Assembly: GCA_000827265.1 (NCBI GenBank)
Contig: KN834774.1
Span: 597,382 to 661,381, forward strand
Source of the DNA: Collybiopsis luxurians FD-317 M1
Taxonomy: Eukaryota > Basidiomycota > Agaricomycetes > Agaricales > Omphalotaceae
DNA length: 64,000 bases
Direction: 5' to 3'
Shown: positions 46,690 to 57,562 of the stretch, piece after piece
Layout: each line of letters begins with the position of its first letter
Numbering within the stretch: position 1 is the stretch's first letter
Notes under the pieces: generated by a model
What the model saw: only the letters and a program-made list of their open reading frames with translations
Told to the model about the DNA's origin: nothing
Databases searched by the model: none
Translations under genes and position numbers: made by a program

Positions 46690-46845
46690 ATGGCTGACTT
46701 GCTTTTCTGGGGAAGGGCTTTGGGTCTGGCCCTCGGGGCAAGCAAATACAAGCAAATAGAGAAAAAATATCGGGACCTCCAGATGATTATGCAACAGGCA
46801 ATACGAAGAGCCTCCGAGTTGCATATGCCTACGAGTCTTAGCTGA
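46690..46845 (+). CDS. small ORF upstream of helicase copy 2
   Basis: ATG 46690 to TGA 46843-46845 encodes 51 residues (ADLLFWGRALGLALGASKY, then EKKYRDLQMIMQQ), a hydrophobic half followed by a charged helix. It has no counterpart upstream of helicase copy 1. It could be an upstream ORF in the mRNA leader, a separate micropeptide, or chance. Confidence 0.25.
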   Translation: MADLLFWGRALGLALGASKYKQIEKKYRDLQMIMQQAIRRASELHMPTSLS

Positions 46846-47084
46846 CAGGTCACATACCTTCAATTGAATACCTGCCATCGATGAAGAAGCCTTGAGGACC
46901 CACAAAACGTCTACGCCGCAGTCCAAGAAGCTGCACTCATGACTGCAACTGGGAATAAGGTTAACTGACATTGAATTGGCGCAGTTCAAAAAAGGTTTCA
47001 AGGTTTGTCTCGATATCTCAACTTATTAATAAGAAGTTCGAAGCGATTCTCTCGCCCTCATCTCTAATCCCTACTTCCAGTATC

Positions 47085-50000
47085 ATGGCCAAAACTACCT
47101 GCCCTAATATCCTTAACCAAGGAACCTGCACAGACCCTGGTTGCCGACTCAACCACAATGTCTACAAGTGCGCTCTCTGTTCTCGTATTTTCAGCAATCA
47201 GGGGGCCTATAACCAGCACTTATCGACCAAAGGCCATCTAAAAAGAACGCGAGAAGCCTTCTTTTTTTGTACCATTTGCCACAAGTATGTCGTTGGCATG
47301 AATAGTTGGCGCTCACACACTTCTAGCAAGAGGCACGTATCGAAAGCGTCTGCACAGGGACTGTCCCCGGATGTTCCTCCTGAGGAGCCCAAACAATTCC
47401 CCGGCTACCGGTTGTGTATTGTTTGCAATCGACAGATCCCAAATCAATTGTGGGCTAATCACCCAAAGCAACCCCAACACAAACAACGCGAACTCTTTCT
47501 CAAGTTCACTTCCGCTTTGGAGGAAACTGAAAAGGACAAGAACGGGCTGAGCGTAATTGGGGATTTTGACTTCCAAATCGTTGATCCAGATCAGGTTGCG
47601 TCTGGAGTTTTGCGTACGGGGACAATTCAGAGTCAGGTCCCTTCAACCCAAATGACGTTGATGGAAGTTCGGCTCGCTTCTTCAAAGGGACAGAAGGCTT
47701 TTTCTCCGTCAGCGTCTTTTTTTCCTGGTGTCATTGATTATTGTCTGAAGGAATTTCTAGCTTCGTGGTCACCATCCATGGTTCCTCTCGGACTATAACC
47801 TCTCGCTCGCCACTGACATTCTCCATCAAGGTGTCTCAAGCTCATCTTGGTCGAGCGGAAGATCGCCTTGAACTTCTCTTTGAGGATGTCAAGTTACAGT
47901 CACGATTTATGATTACTCGTCCCGTCCTTGTCATTGTCGGCTCACAGGCTGATCATAAATTGCTCAAGCCTAAGGTTCCCTACGTCCCGCGCAAACGTAC
48001 CGAGAAGCAACCCGAGACCAATATCATCGAAGGCGAAGCTCCGCCTTCCACTAAAGCTATTCCTTATGTCGGCAAGCTGCCTTTAGCACGCATCCCTAAG
48101 GATCTAGCAGACACTTTGGGGACTGGCTCGATGAAGGAGATCCTCAATCTTGTACGAAGGTTGTATCTTCCTCCAGTCCTGAACAGCGAGTCATACAGCG
48201 GTCATTTCAGACATCTGTTATGGATGGAGGAGTTTCAGAGAGAGTGTGTAGTCGTTTCCACCTGATCGTATACTTCAGCTTCTGACAGCTTTTCAGTCGG
48301 GATATGGAGCATTATGACATCCCTGACGCACGACTTTCAAAACACAAGTCACTCTACCAGTACGTCCAAATGGCTTTTCACAAGAATCAGTCGATGATGA
48401 CAGGCCTTCACCAGTCTAGAGGTTCCAGGACTGGCCGAAAAACGGCCTAGCGTTCTCGTTGGTGCGTATCATTGCCATACTTATGCTGTTCGTGCCTTAT
48501 TGATCTTTAGGGGATCAAATTCTAATTCGCGATCCAAGAAGTGCCCCTGGCCACTGGTTTTCAGGATGGGTTTACGTCGTCGAAAAAGAAGAAGTTGGAC
48601 TCAAGTTGGGTCGCTCGTTCACCGCATTGACGAGCGACAGGCTCTTGGCTCGATTCAAATCGAACCGCATCCCTATGCGAAGGCAACACCAAGCCTTGGT
48701 GTCAGCATTCTTCGAGGATCGTCTCATCTTCCCGACGGACCTACATCTTCCAAGGACGATTCCACAGTCTCCGAATCCTCGCTCGACAATCCAATGGCGT
48801 AACCCTCTCATCGCAGATAATTCCCCTCAAAAACGCGCTGTTCTTTCCATTGCTTATCGAGAGCCTGGGTCCATGCCGTTCGTCATATTTGGACCGTAAG
48901 TGGTGACAGCGCCTATGTCATGAATTTCTGACCCACCTTCTTATACAGTCCTGGTACAGGCAAGACGGTCACCTTGGTTGAAGCCATTCTCCAGGTCCTC
49001 TCCATCAACTCAGCTTCTCGCATTCTCGCCACGGCACCATCCAACTCTGCCGCAGACTTGATAGTCTCTCGCCTCGCAGCGGCTGGTCTCAATCCCACGG
49101 ACCTCTTCCGCGCTTATGCCCCCTCTCGAAGCAAACTCGACGTACCCACCTCCATCTCCTCCTACTCCTACCGGAACGCCAACGGCCAGTTCAGTGTCCC
49201 TCCGATGAGTGATATGCTCCGGTTCCGCATCATCGTGACAACGTGCGTTTCTGCGAGCATTGTATCTGGGATTGGGATGCCCCGAGGTCACTTTAGTCAT
49301 ATTTTCACGGATGAAGCTGGGCAGGCGACGGAGCCGGAGGTGATGATTGGGATCCGAATGATGGCTGACAAGAACACCAATGTAATTTTGGCAGGAGATC
49401 CGAAACAGCTTGGCCCCATTATCCGGTCAAGCGCGGCCAGGATACTGGGATTGGAAACGAGTTACCTTGAGCGACTCATGAAGAGAGAAGTATATGATGA
49501 GGTGACGGATTATGGTAAATCGTAAGTCATTTTGTTCCCACTTCAGTTCACTTTTCATGAACCATGCAACCTGTCCTGCCGCAGTGTCGTCACCCTTGTC
49601 AAAAACTTCCGCTCGCACAACGCTATTCTCCAGTTCCCCAACGAAAAGTTCTATCGCAATCAGCTTCAATGTCACGGCGATCCTCGAACCATCAACTTTT
49701 ACCTTGGCTCTCCGCATGTCGTTGCGAGCAAGTTCCCTGTTGTCTTTCATTCCATTTCTGGAAAAGACGATCGAGAGGCGTCGTCTCCGTCGTTTTTCAA
49801 TATTGACGAAGTTACGCTGGTGAAGACGCTGGTGCAGAAGCTGAAGTCAGATAAGGTATTGCGTACAAGTGAGTGTTCAATTTTCTCTACCGGAAGGCGA
49901 TCGCTGGCTTACGTATGTATGCACAGGTGACAATGACATCGGAATCATTGCACCCTACCACGCGCAGGTGCTGAAAATACGAAAGGCATTGAAGCCTGTT

Positions 50001-50559
50001 GCAGATGCAATCAAAGTGGGAAGTGTAGAAGAGTTCCAGGGCCAGGAGCGACGTGTGATTATCATTTCGACTGTACGAAGCAGTAAGGAATTTGTGGAGT
50101 ACGATCTCAGGCGTACTCTTGGTTTTGTTGCAAATCCTCGACGATTCAATGGTGTGACACATTGATGTAATCGTATGGATTATTCCTTTACTTAACTTCA
50201 CTTTAGTCGCTGTAACCCGAGCCCAGTGTCTCCTGTACATCGTCGGTGACCCCACTGTCCTCTCTATCGACCCCCTCTGGCGCGCATTCCTCAACTACAT
50301 CCACTTGAGTGGCGGCTGGAAGGGTCCCCCACCGATGTGGGATACAAGGGAGCCTGTGGATGAGAGTGAGAATGGGGCGGGAAAGTACGATGCTGGTGTG
50401 AGGAAAGCTGCTAGGGAGGATATGAATGAGTTTACGAGGATGATGGAGGCGATGACGTTTGGTGGGGTTCAGGCTTTATTAGATTTAGAAGATGCGGATG
50501 GAGAGGAGGAGGGGGATGTTGATCATAATGAGGATCAGCCGTGGAATGAGGATGAGTAG
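47085..50559 (+). CDS. MOV10/SDE3-like SF1 RNA helicase with N-terminal zinc fingers, copy 2
   Basis: Tandem paralogue of 42884-46353, 1,011 residues. Exons: 47085-47707, 47761-48243, 48297-48359, 48415-48461, 48511-48895, 48949-49521, 49585-49868, 49927-50151, 50207-50559. All eight intron positions and phases equal those of copy 1, including a first intron with the unusual donor GTCAG. Zinc fingers (CALC, CTIC, CIVC with paired histidines) and helicase motifs [34 protein letters not shown] and VAVTRAQ are intact. Motif II begins TDEAG instead of VDEAG. An apparent frame break near 47,740-47,800 disappears once the first intron (47708-47760) is removed. Both copies look under purifying selection; division of labour is unknown. 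Confidence 0.88.
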
Positions 50560-51734
50560 ACTTTCCGAGTCTATTCGTCTTGATGAGAGTGGGTGGGCAA
50601 GTGCGATGAGGGTGTGAGGCTAGGCGGCAAGGGTTTATGAATGAGTCCACGAGGATAATGTCTTCAAAACGATGTTGGTGAGTGGGATGCGGGCCCCGGG
50701 GGCTGTTGGAGTTGGAGGATGGGTATAAGGAGGAGTATATATTAGAATGGCGAACTTTCTGGCTTTTTTCTTATATCTTTCTCAGTTGACCTAGATTGGT
50801 CGGTCCAACCTACGCATCTCATTTGGTAAACCACTCTAATGTGCTATCCTGCTTTCATTTAATCTTTCAGCGTCATTCTCGAAAAGATCTACATGTGATA
50901 TGACGCTAGTAATCGTTCTCCCTCAAGTACGTATAGCATTCTATCTTTTAATTAGGGACCCGAATCCCTCTCAAGGCGCATCACCGTCCTACGAGATGAA
51001 GGCAACGGAAATTTCATTAATTGTTCTGCTTTGTGAGAAGAGTACCCAAGTACCAGCTGCGCAACAGGGAAGGAAGCAAGTATATTACACGGTACGGTCC
51101 ACGGGGAATTGAGATCTCCACGTGAATGCCATCGCGTACATTCGTAATGTCAACGTCAAAGATCTTCAATCAGTAAGTATTTGTCTGATTGTTTGCCCTT
51201 TCAGCCTAGTGTAGCGCGAGATAAGGGACTTGCGTTGAAAGGATCTGCCCACTTTGCTGTGCATTTGACAAGTCCTAATGAGGACAACATTGTTTTTCGC
51301 GGATCCGCCAGTCGGATCGACAACTTGGGCGATTCCTACTTTGATCGAGACTTTAAGTAGCGTGTTCGGCAGTTTAAGTATGAGAAACGAACATTCCAGA
51401 CTTCCTTGGCTGGGCTGTTGCTGTAAAATCAAGTAATTACTTGGTGCGCCCAAGGCTTGGCTTAGAAAACCCGCGAGCCGCACAAGTCAAAATAAGTGGA
51501 GCTAAGCCGAGCAGCTATAAATAGTCAAGCCGCCACGCCATTTGGGGACAATAGCCGATAGCCGATAAAGCCGAGTCATAGCCAGCCAAGCCGAGCGTTG
51601 GGCGCACTAGTACTAATTGCTGACCTCGTATGCGTCACGTCCGAATAACTATAATGACTCATATAGTGCTAACTAAATTTAGGCAGGCAGCACGAGTTCA
51701 TAGCCGCACTCTGGCATCAGATAAATAATACATT
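50560..51734. other. intergenic, no gene recognised
   Basis: It contains short AGCCGA-type repeats at about 51,485-51,600 (agccgatagccgataaagccgag) and a TATAAATA word at 51,516. No coding signal. Confidence 0.45.
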
Positions 51735-52177
51735 GCTCATGAAATTGACGGAATAAAATGTCTACATAGTTGTGGAAAGTTCGTCCGAGAAGTGGATGAG
51801 CCGATTCTAAGAGGATGAATGCAAGCAACACTGGTTAACTCCGCGCCAGCAGTTCGAGGGTTCCAGTTCCTGAATATTGATTGCATTGATTCAGATGCTT
51901 TTTTCGCTGACTCACTGTTTGAAAAGAACAAGGCGATTGAGTACGCGACAGTTCTGCCTGCTTGACAAAAATTGATAGCAATGATAAGTTGTCCACTTTG
52001 GTAGGCGTTCTTTTCGGCGATTCACAGTTTTGAATAGCCTTCAAGTGGCCACAGGCTATCCAGCTCAATTGCGCTCAACATGCATCCTAACCAACTGGAA
52101 CTACTCCTGTGTACAATCAAGAGTCCGAAACTCAACTTCCACACAATGGGTCAGTTTTCATGATTTATTTAAGCCTG
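51735..52177 (+). repeat. tandem promoter-like unit 1 (no gene attached)
   Basis: Runs from gctcatgaaattgacggaat to tttatttaagcctg. It is followed almost directly by unit 2 (52190-52684), which starts gctcatgaatttggcgcga and ends in the same tttatttaagcctg. It includes one copy of the catcctaaccaactg block at 52083. Unit 1 carries no coding sequence, so it is a duplicated upstream region. Confidence 0.7.
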
Positions 52178-52189
52178 TTGCATGATAAA

Positions 52190-52684
52190 TGCTCATGAAT
52201 TTGGCGCGATAAAAAGAGTTCGTCCGAGAAGTGTACGAACCAGCGCAAAGAAGATGTGAATGATCTTGGACCACTGTTGACACATTCTAGCGGATCTCAG
52301 GCGGCGCACCCTGTTCCGCAAGTAGCACTGGTTATCTCCACCAGGGTTCCAATTCCTGAATATCTATCGCATTGATTCAGACCCTTTTTTGCTGACTCAC
52401 TATTTGGCAGAACAAGACGACTGAGTACGTGAGACTTACTGCCTGCTTGACGAAAGTTGATAGCGATGACACGTTGTCAACTTTGTTGGGCGCTCTCGGC
52501 TGCGATTCACAGTTCAAGTGCCAACCCATAAGCCGTACTGTACGGGTACGGTGCGAATCTCTATTGACAAGTCGCCACAGGTTATTGATTTTAATCGTGC
52601 ATCCTAACCAACTGAAACTACTCCTGTGCGCAGTTGAGACTCCGAGACTCAAATTCCATACAATGGTCAGTTTATTTAAGCCTG
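52190..52684 (+). promoter_or_regulatory. tandem promoter-like unit 2, upstream region of family member A
   Basis: A second direct copy of the 51735-52177 unit, ending 37 bp before the ATG of member A. It contains the catcctaaccaactg block at 52600 and the tttatttaag word at 52671-52680, which is shared with the other two family promoters. Confidence 0.65.
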
Positions 52685-52721
52685 AAAATTGAAAGACTGT
52701 TTCCTCATCATCCAATCCAGT

Positions 52722-53504
52722 ATGTCATCTTGGGGACCTCTTCCACATCAATCACCTTCTGCTTCTGCGGTCCTTGGAGCTAGACAAAGATCGAGGGATG
52801 CCTCCGAGGAGCCAAACTATCTATACACCCAACAATTCTTGGAGCGTTACGCTGGATACGGCTACGAGATCGCTGAATTGGGAGCTAAGTGCTTGAAACT
52901 AAACCAGGTCAATCAACAAGTTTCTCGGTTTTTCCGTCATGACTCTATCCTGATATTTTATGAACCAGACTCTCGGTCTTTGTGACCCCAGGATGCCGTG
53001 GAAAATTAACACAAGCTACATGAAATTCGAATCCATAGCTATTTTGCCCGTCGATGCTGCCCTCAAAGCGCACTTTTGCTTAGAGGCATGGATTTCCCCA
53101 ACTCCCCGAAAATTGCGCTACGGCAACCAGATGTTTATTGATGTCAAGTTTGATGAAAATGTGGTTCTAAGGTAAGTAGTCAGAAGTTTCATTCGCTCAC
53201 ACAGCATAGCCGGAACTCATTCTGGTTCTTCTTCACTGTTTCCACCTCGCATAGAGTCTTGAGGAGTGTTGTTAATTTTTTGGAAAGCCTTCGTGGTATT
53301 GCTTTAAATGGCAATCTTAATGAGCAAGCGGAGAAGCTTGCAAATGCGTTGGAAAATACTATCGTTGTGAAGCTCACTGTAAGTATTTGGCAAGTTACTT
53401 GTTTAAATTTGAGTCACTTAGCGCCTTTACAGGATTTCCAAATCAACGAGAAAGCGGTCGAGATGTTCTGTCACGCTCTTCGTGGCCACGTCATTCCTCG
53501 CTAG
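52722..53504 (+). CDS. orphan family member A (uncharacterised, 194 aa)
   Basis: Four exons: 52722-52907, 52969-53171, 53255-53378, 53433-53504. Introns lie in phases 0, 2 and 0, exactly as in the paralogues at 54360 and 62492. Conserved parts are NYLYTQQFLERYA (residues about 30-42), a central block with ILPVDAALKAHFCLEAW, SPTPRKLRY and VKFDEN, a helix-like NFLESLRG...LANALEN, and a C-terminal INEKAVEMFCHALR. No signal peptide or membrane segment, and I recognise no domain. Mixed alpha/beta content with few cysteines suggests a soluble intracellular protein; function unknown. Confidence 0.75.
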
Positions 53505-54220
53505 CCTTTGAGGCCATAGCGCTATGAAGCTGCCAGTGTGTCTGGGAGCTACGGTTATTGATACAATAATTTCACTCTTAGTACGTTAAACCGCTTACAG
53601 GCTTGACTTTTGTATCTCTTTGGCTTTTGTAAAAAACACGCTTGTTTTTATTTTATTTTATTTTTCCCTACTAGTTTATCCCCTGTTAATTAGTCTTTGA
53701 ATATTTTACTCACTTTTTCCAACATTCCAACTAGCTATGCTTCGATTTCCGTGTACCATATCCGAGTCCAATTGATAAACATACATGCTCTTAAATCCAT
53801 CTATCTACATTATGAAAAGCGGTTTCGAAAAAGCAATTGGGCCAGATACAGAAAGGCGTGCCTTCCGTGGACTGTATAATCAGAAACTGAAATCATGCGT
53901 TTACCATAGTTATTACATTGGTATTGTGCGTGTGGGTGGCATTCGAATAAGTAGTGGCTGTGGTTTCATCACAATCGCGCCAATACTTTGTGTGGATGGT
54001 ATCCGAATCTTGAAAATGGATTTAGCATAACTGCGAGCTGATTCACACTTTCAAAAGTTTTAGTTACAGTCAAAATTCAACCGCAACCGCACCGTAAATT
54101 TGGATTGCGGATAAGAATGCGGTTACCTATAAAACCGTAACCGTAAGCCGCACTGTACGATTGAGGTGCGGATTCCTTTCAAGAGGTTGCAGGTTATCCA
54201 TTTCAATTGTGCTCAATAAC
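53505..54220. other. spacer between family members A and B
   Basis: It includes a ttttattttattttattttt run at about 53,645 and, from about 54,085, sequence homologous to the upstream region of member A (ccgtaagccgcactgtacg). No other gene. Confidence 0.5.
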
Positions 54221-54247
54221 CATCCTAACCAACTGAAACCACTCCTG
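54221..54247 (+). promoter_or_regulatory. conserved 27-bp block upstream of family member B
   Basis: The block catcctaaccaactgaaac continues cactcctg. Near-identical blocks lie at 52600 (member A), 52083 (orphan unit) and inverted at 63362-63388 (member C), always about 120-140 bp before the ATG where a gene is present. Conservation exceeds that of neighbouring noncoding sequence, so it may bind a regulator. Confidence 0.55.
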
Positions 54248-54359
54248 CATTGCACAGTCGAGACTCTGAGGTTCAACTTCCGCACAATGGTTCAATTTTT
54301 TTGGTTTATTTAAGCCCGAGAGATTGAAAGTCTGCTTCCTCGCCATCCAGTCCAGTATA

Positions 54360-55139
54360 ATGTCTCGAGGAACTCTTCCACATCAACCACCTTCTGCTTC
54401 TGCCGCTATTGGAGCTAGACAAATATCGAGGGATACCTCTGACAAGGAAAACTATCTATACACCCAACGCTTCCTGGAACATTACGCTGGATCCGGTAAT
54501 GGGCTTGCTAGATTGGGAGCTAGGTGCTTGGAGCTAAACCAGGTCTACAGAGTTTCTCGGTTTTTTCGTCATGAATGTATCCTGATATTATATGGAGTAG
54601 ACTCTCCGTTTTTGTGAACCCACGACACCATGGATAATCGACACAAAGTACCTCCAATTCGATTCAATAGTTACTTTGCCCATCGATGCTGCTATCAAAG
54701 CGCACTTTTGCCTAGAGACGTGCCTTTCTCCGACTCCCCGAAAGCTGCGCTACGAGCAGATGTATTTTGTTGTTGAGTTTGATGAGAATGAGCTTCGAAG
54801 GTACGTAGTCAGATGTTCGATTCACTCACGTACCCAGAACTCATTGTGCTCTCCATTTTCACGCGCAGAGTTTTGACAAATGTTGTCGAACTTCTGGAAA
54901 GCCTTCGGGATACTACTCTGAGTAGTAGTATTAATGTAACGGCGGAGGAGCTTGCGGATGCTTTGGAAAATGCTATCGTTGTGAAGCTCACTGTAGGCAT
55001 TCAGCAAGTTACTTGTTTGAGTTTGGGTCACTTAGCGCCTCTACAGGAATTTACAATCAACGAGAGAGCGGTCGAGATGTTCTGTCACTCACTTCGGAAT
55101 CGGGGCCAGGCCTTTCCTCGCGAGCTCAGGCATATTTGA
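54360..55139 (+). CDS. orphan family member B (uncharacterised, 199 aa)
   Basis: Exons 54360-54542, 54601-54800, 54869-54992, 55047-55139. It shares NYLYTQRFLEHYA, LARLGARCLELNQ, TLPIDAAIKAHFCLE, SPTPRKLRYEQMYF, VEFDENELRR, ELADALENAIVVKLT and INERAVEMFCHSLR with members A and C. The C-terminus is a little longer than in A (AFPRELRHI). Substitutions among the copies are mostly conservative and all frames are open, which suggests function. No known domain. Confidence 0.78.
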
Positions 55140-55449
55140 GCTACGGCCGTTGATAGTTCCATTACATTCTGGATACGTTTAGCTATTGTACTTGTCTCTG
55201 GCTTGTGTAAAGGATATTATTCTTTCTAGTCCTGGTCAATTTCTTCGAATCCATTCCCTGTTAACTAGTCCTTAAAATTTTGCCGTCAATTCCAAACATC
55301 TCAGGTTACTCCTCAATCCGGCGTCACTTCAGATCTTGGACCAGGCCGTGTAATATCAATACTTCCTTCCGACTTCCGACTTCCGACTTCCAGCCTGTGC
55401 TATGATGTTCGTCTATTTATATACCTACTTCTAAATACATGTTCTGGGA
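55140..55449. other. spacer with short heptamer array
   Basis: 3' flank of member B. A cttccga-type heptamer is repeated about four times at 55,365-55,392. Confidence 0.5.
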
Positions 55450-55690
55450 TCACTTATTGTTCTGCGGCGAACACCAGACGCGTGAACACACCCTCCTCCA
55501 AGACTATCCTGCTACAATACGAGCGGAACAGGCCCAATGATTCCACGAGAAACGAAACGTCAAAACACATAAGCCTAGCTAAAATCCTCGATTCTATCGA
55601 GGACATTGTAGAGTCGGACGTCTTCACTACTTTCCTAGTGAAAGCCGGAGCGTTCACCTGCGACGGAAAGGAAAGCCGTGTAAAACTTTA
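55450..55690. repeat. duplicated segment shared in inverted orientation with about 61,700-61,890
   Basis: The plus strand here (gaggacattgtagagtcgg, cttcactactttc, gccggagcgttcacc) is matched by the reverse complement of 61,705-61,790 (gaacgctccgga, gaaagtagtgaaaacgtcc, atgtcctcaattgaagt). Both copies lie downstream of an orphan family gene (B and C), so they belong to one inverted segmental duplication. Translations (for example VVKTSDS plus SSIE on the minus strand) hint at a former gene, not recognised. Confidence 0.6.
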
Positions 55691-56091
55691 AACAGAAGAC
55701 AGGCCTGAGGACGCGGGGAGGACCTTGATGACTATGTACTTGCGGTAATGAAGAGTCTAATGTTATAAAAGAAGAAGCATTTTTGATATTTTGTGTGTAG
55801 CGAAAAGGTTCATGGCCACGTGTCTGATACGAACGCGTTACGCTTACTTTAGGCCTTAGGCCTTAGGTTTCACGGAGTTTGAAATTGATGCCTCAGCCTG
55901 CTGCTTTTGGGTCAGTTTGATGGGGCGTGGATTTGGCTTCTTTCGCGCCTGTCAACTCGTATCTTCGCTTCCCCCACCTTCTCCCAGCACTGGAGACCAC
56001 TGAACGTTTGTCGTTGGACTTTTTCCTGCCTTTTTTCTGAGACCGATTATTGCGCCACTGAATACGACCTACCAAAGGACTGGAAGTACTT
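55691..56091. other. intergenic, upstream of the DUF1917 gene
   Basis: It contains a duplicated ggccttaggccttagg word at about 55,850-55,867. No gene recognised. Confidence 0.45.
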
Positions 56092-57097
56092 ATGATGGAT
56101 ACGGACGTCGACTACTCGACTTTGGATCTCATCGAGCAAGTGGTATGTTGATTTTTGTTTGTGATTTATGGTTGGTGGTCTTTGGGTGAGACTGAACTGG
56201 TTGTATTTAGGCTCGGTTGCGTTTGAATGACGCGAAAGAGAAGAAGAAGAATGATGGGGCCACTGGGACAGTTGTTCGTATTGAGAATCTGTCTGCCACT
56301 TTTGTCCAACTTCAAGGTGAAGGAAGTGTAAAGGTGAACACTGCGTTGGGTACGATTATAAACGTCATTTAACTATGACATCTTTCTAGGGCTTCTCTTT
56401 TCCGGTGCCGGTCGATCCTTCTTATACGCGTGCTATGAGTGGCTACACCGTCTCTCCACCGATATGTATCGCAGATGGTTGGGTTACATGTCATTTTGAT
56501 GCGCAGACGTCTACGTCTGAGAATATGGAAGCTTTTATTTCCCGCTGGCGGCCCAGCCGTACGACGAATATCAACACGAATACGAATCTCACCTCTGACG
56601 GGCTCGGAGTCGAATGGATCGCGGTCAACCGAGGGATCGGTTCCTCGTGTGACCCCGGCCATCCGCCTCTAATTAGCGAAATGAAAGCCGCATTCGAGGT
56701 GCTGGCAAGGTCTCATCGGAAAGATGGCAACATCACGTTGACGGTGTCTGCGCTGGACGAGTTGGCGAGGAGGTATGGTGTGAGGAGTGGGAAGTGGTTG
56801 GTGTTTGTGGATGAGGCGGAGGTGGATGAAGCGTGGAGGGTGATTGTGAGGCTGGTGTGTGTTGAGAGGGGGAGGGGATTGGCGAAGGTGTCTGTGGGTA
56901 AGGGTCTGGGGCAGCGTCGGGTGATTTGTGTGTATGTGGATGATTTTGGGGATGTGGAGGAGGTGATGGGGTTGAGGGAGGATTTGAGGAGGGTTGGAGT
57001 TGTGCAGAGGATTGGTTTCAAGTTGGATGCGTATTCGCATTTGGGGATTTATTCGAGGAATGGGTGGGGGATTTCGCCGAATAGGTATTTTGAGTGA
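56092..57097 (+). CDS. DUF1917 / BLES03 (C11orf68-like) family protein
   Basis: Three exons, 56092-56142, 56211-56333 and 56390-57097, give 293 residues; a second ATG three bases downstream could also serve. Family features are the lysine-containing IGSSCDPGHPP segment, SGKWLVFVDEAEVDEAW, LGQRRVICVYVDDFGD, and the terminal GIYSRNGWGISPNRY. The fold is related to eIF4E-like proteins. The biochemical role is not established; members occur as single-copy genes in most fungi and animals. Purine-rich G runs in the third exon reflect local base composition. Confidence 0.8.
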
Positions 57098-57562
57098 CGA
57101 GTGTTAGGTGTATTATATTTTCTTGTACAGTCTCGTATAACTCGCTTTGACCGGGCGTCAATTTACCAACGCTTAAATTATTTGACCTTACGAGCTTATG
57201 CTGGAGGTTCGGTCCAACCCAGTGCAAGTCAGGTCGTAGATTAGTGAAGGTTGAAGATCGCAGTGAGGGACTGAGAAGGAAAATGGGCCTAGCGAAGGTG
57301 GAAAAAGAGATGGGCCAGGACTCGGAATCCGCGGCCCGATCCGAGGAAGTTATTCTCGGACGTTCTTAACTCCGAAATGGTATAGCTGGTATAGCCGTTG
57401 GTCTGTACCCTCATTACAATGCCTCGAGCATATCTCCCACTCCCAGTGAGAACAGCTTGCAATTTCACCCTCAGTGCTCGTTAACGAGCCAGCCGGAACG
57501 CATATTAAATATTGTATTTGGTAGTCAGTATTACTGATCATTTGATACAAATTAACGTAGAG
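57098..57562. other. intergenic between convergent genes
   Basis: Shared 3' flank of the DUF1917 gene and the MFS gene. Nothing else recognised. Confidence 0.5.

Noticed and set aside
42570..47001. Similar minus-strand ORFs upstream of both helicase genes
   Set aside because: Their resemblance follows from duplication of the 5' flank; they share few residues and have no coding features of their own.
47700..47800. Frameshift disabling helicase copy 2
   Set aside because: Removing a 53-bp intron (47708-47760) restores the frame, and copy 1 has an intron at the same place and phase.
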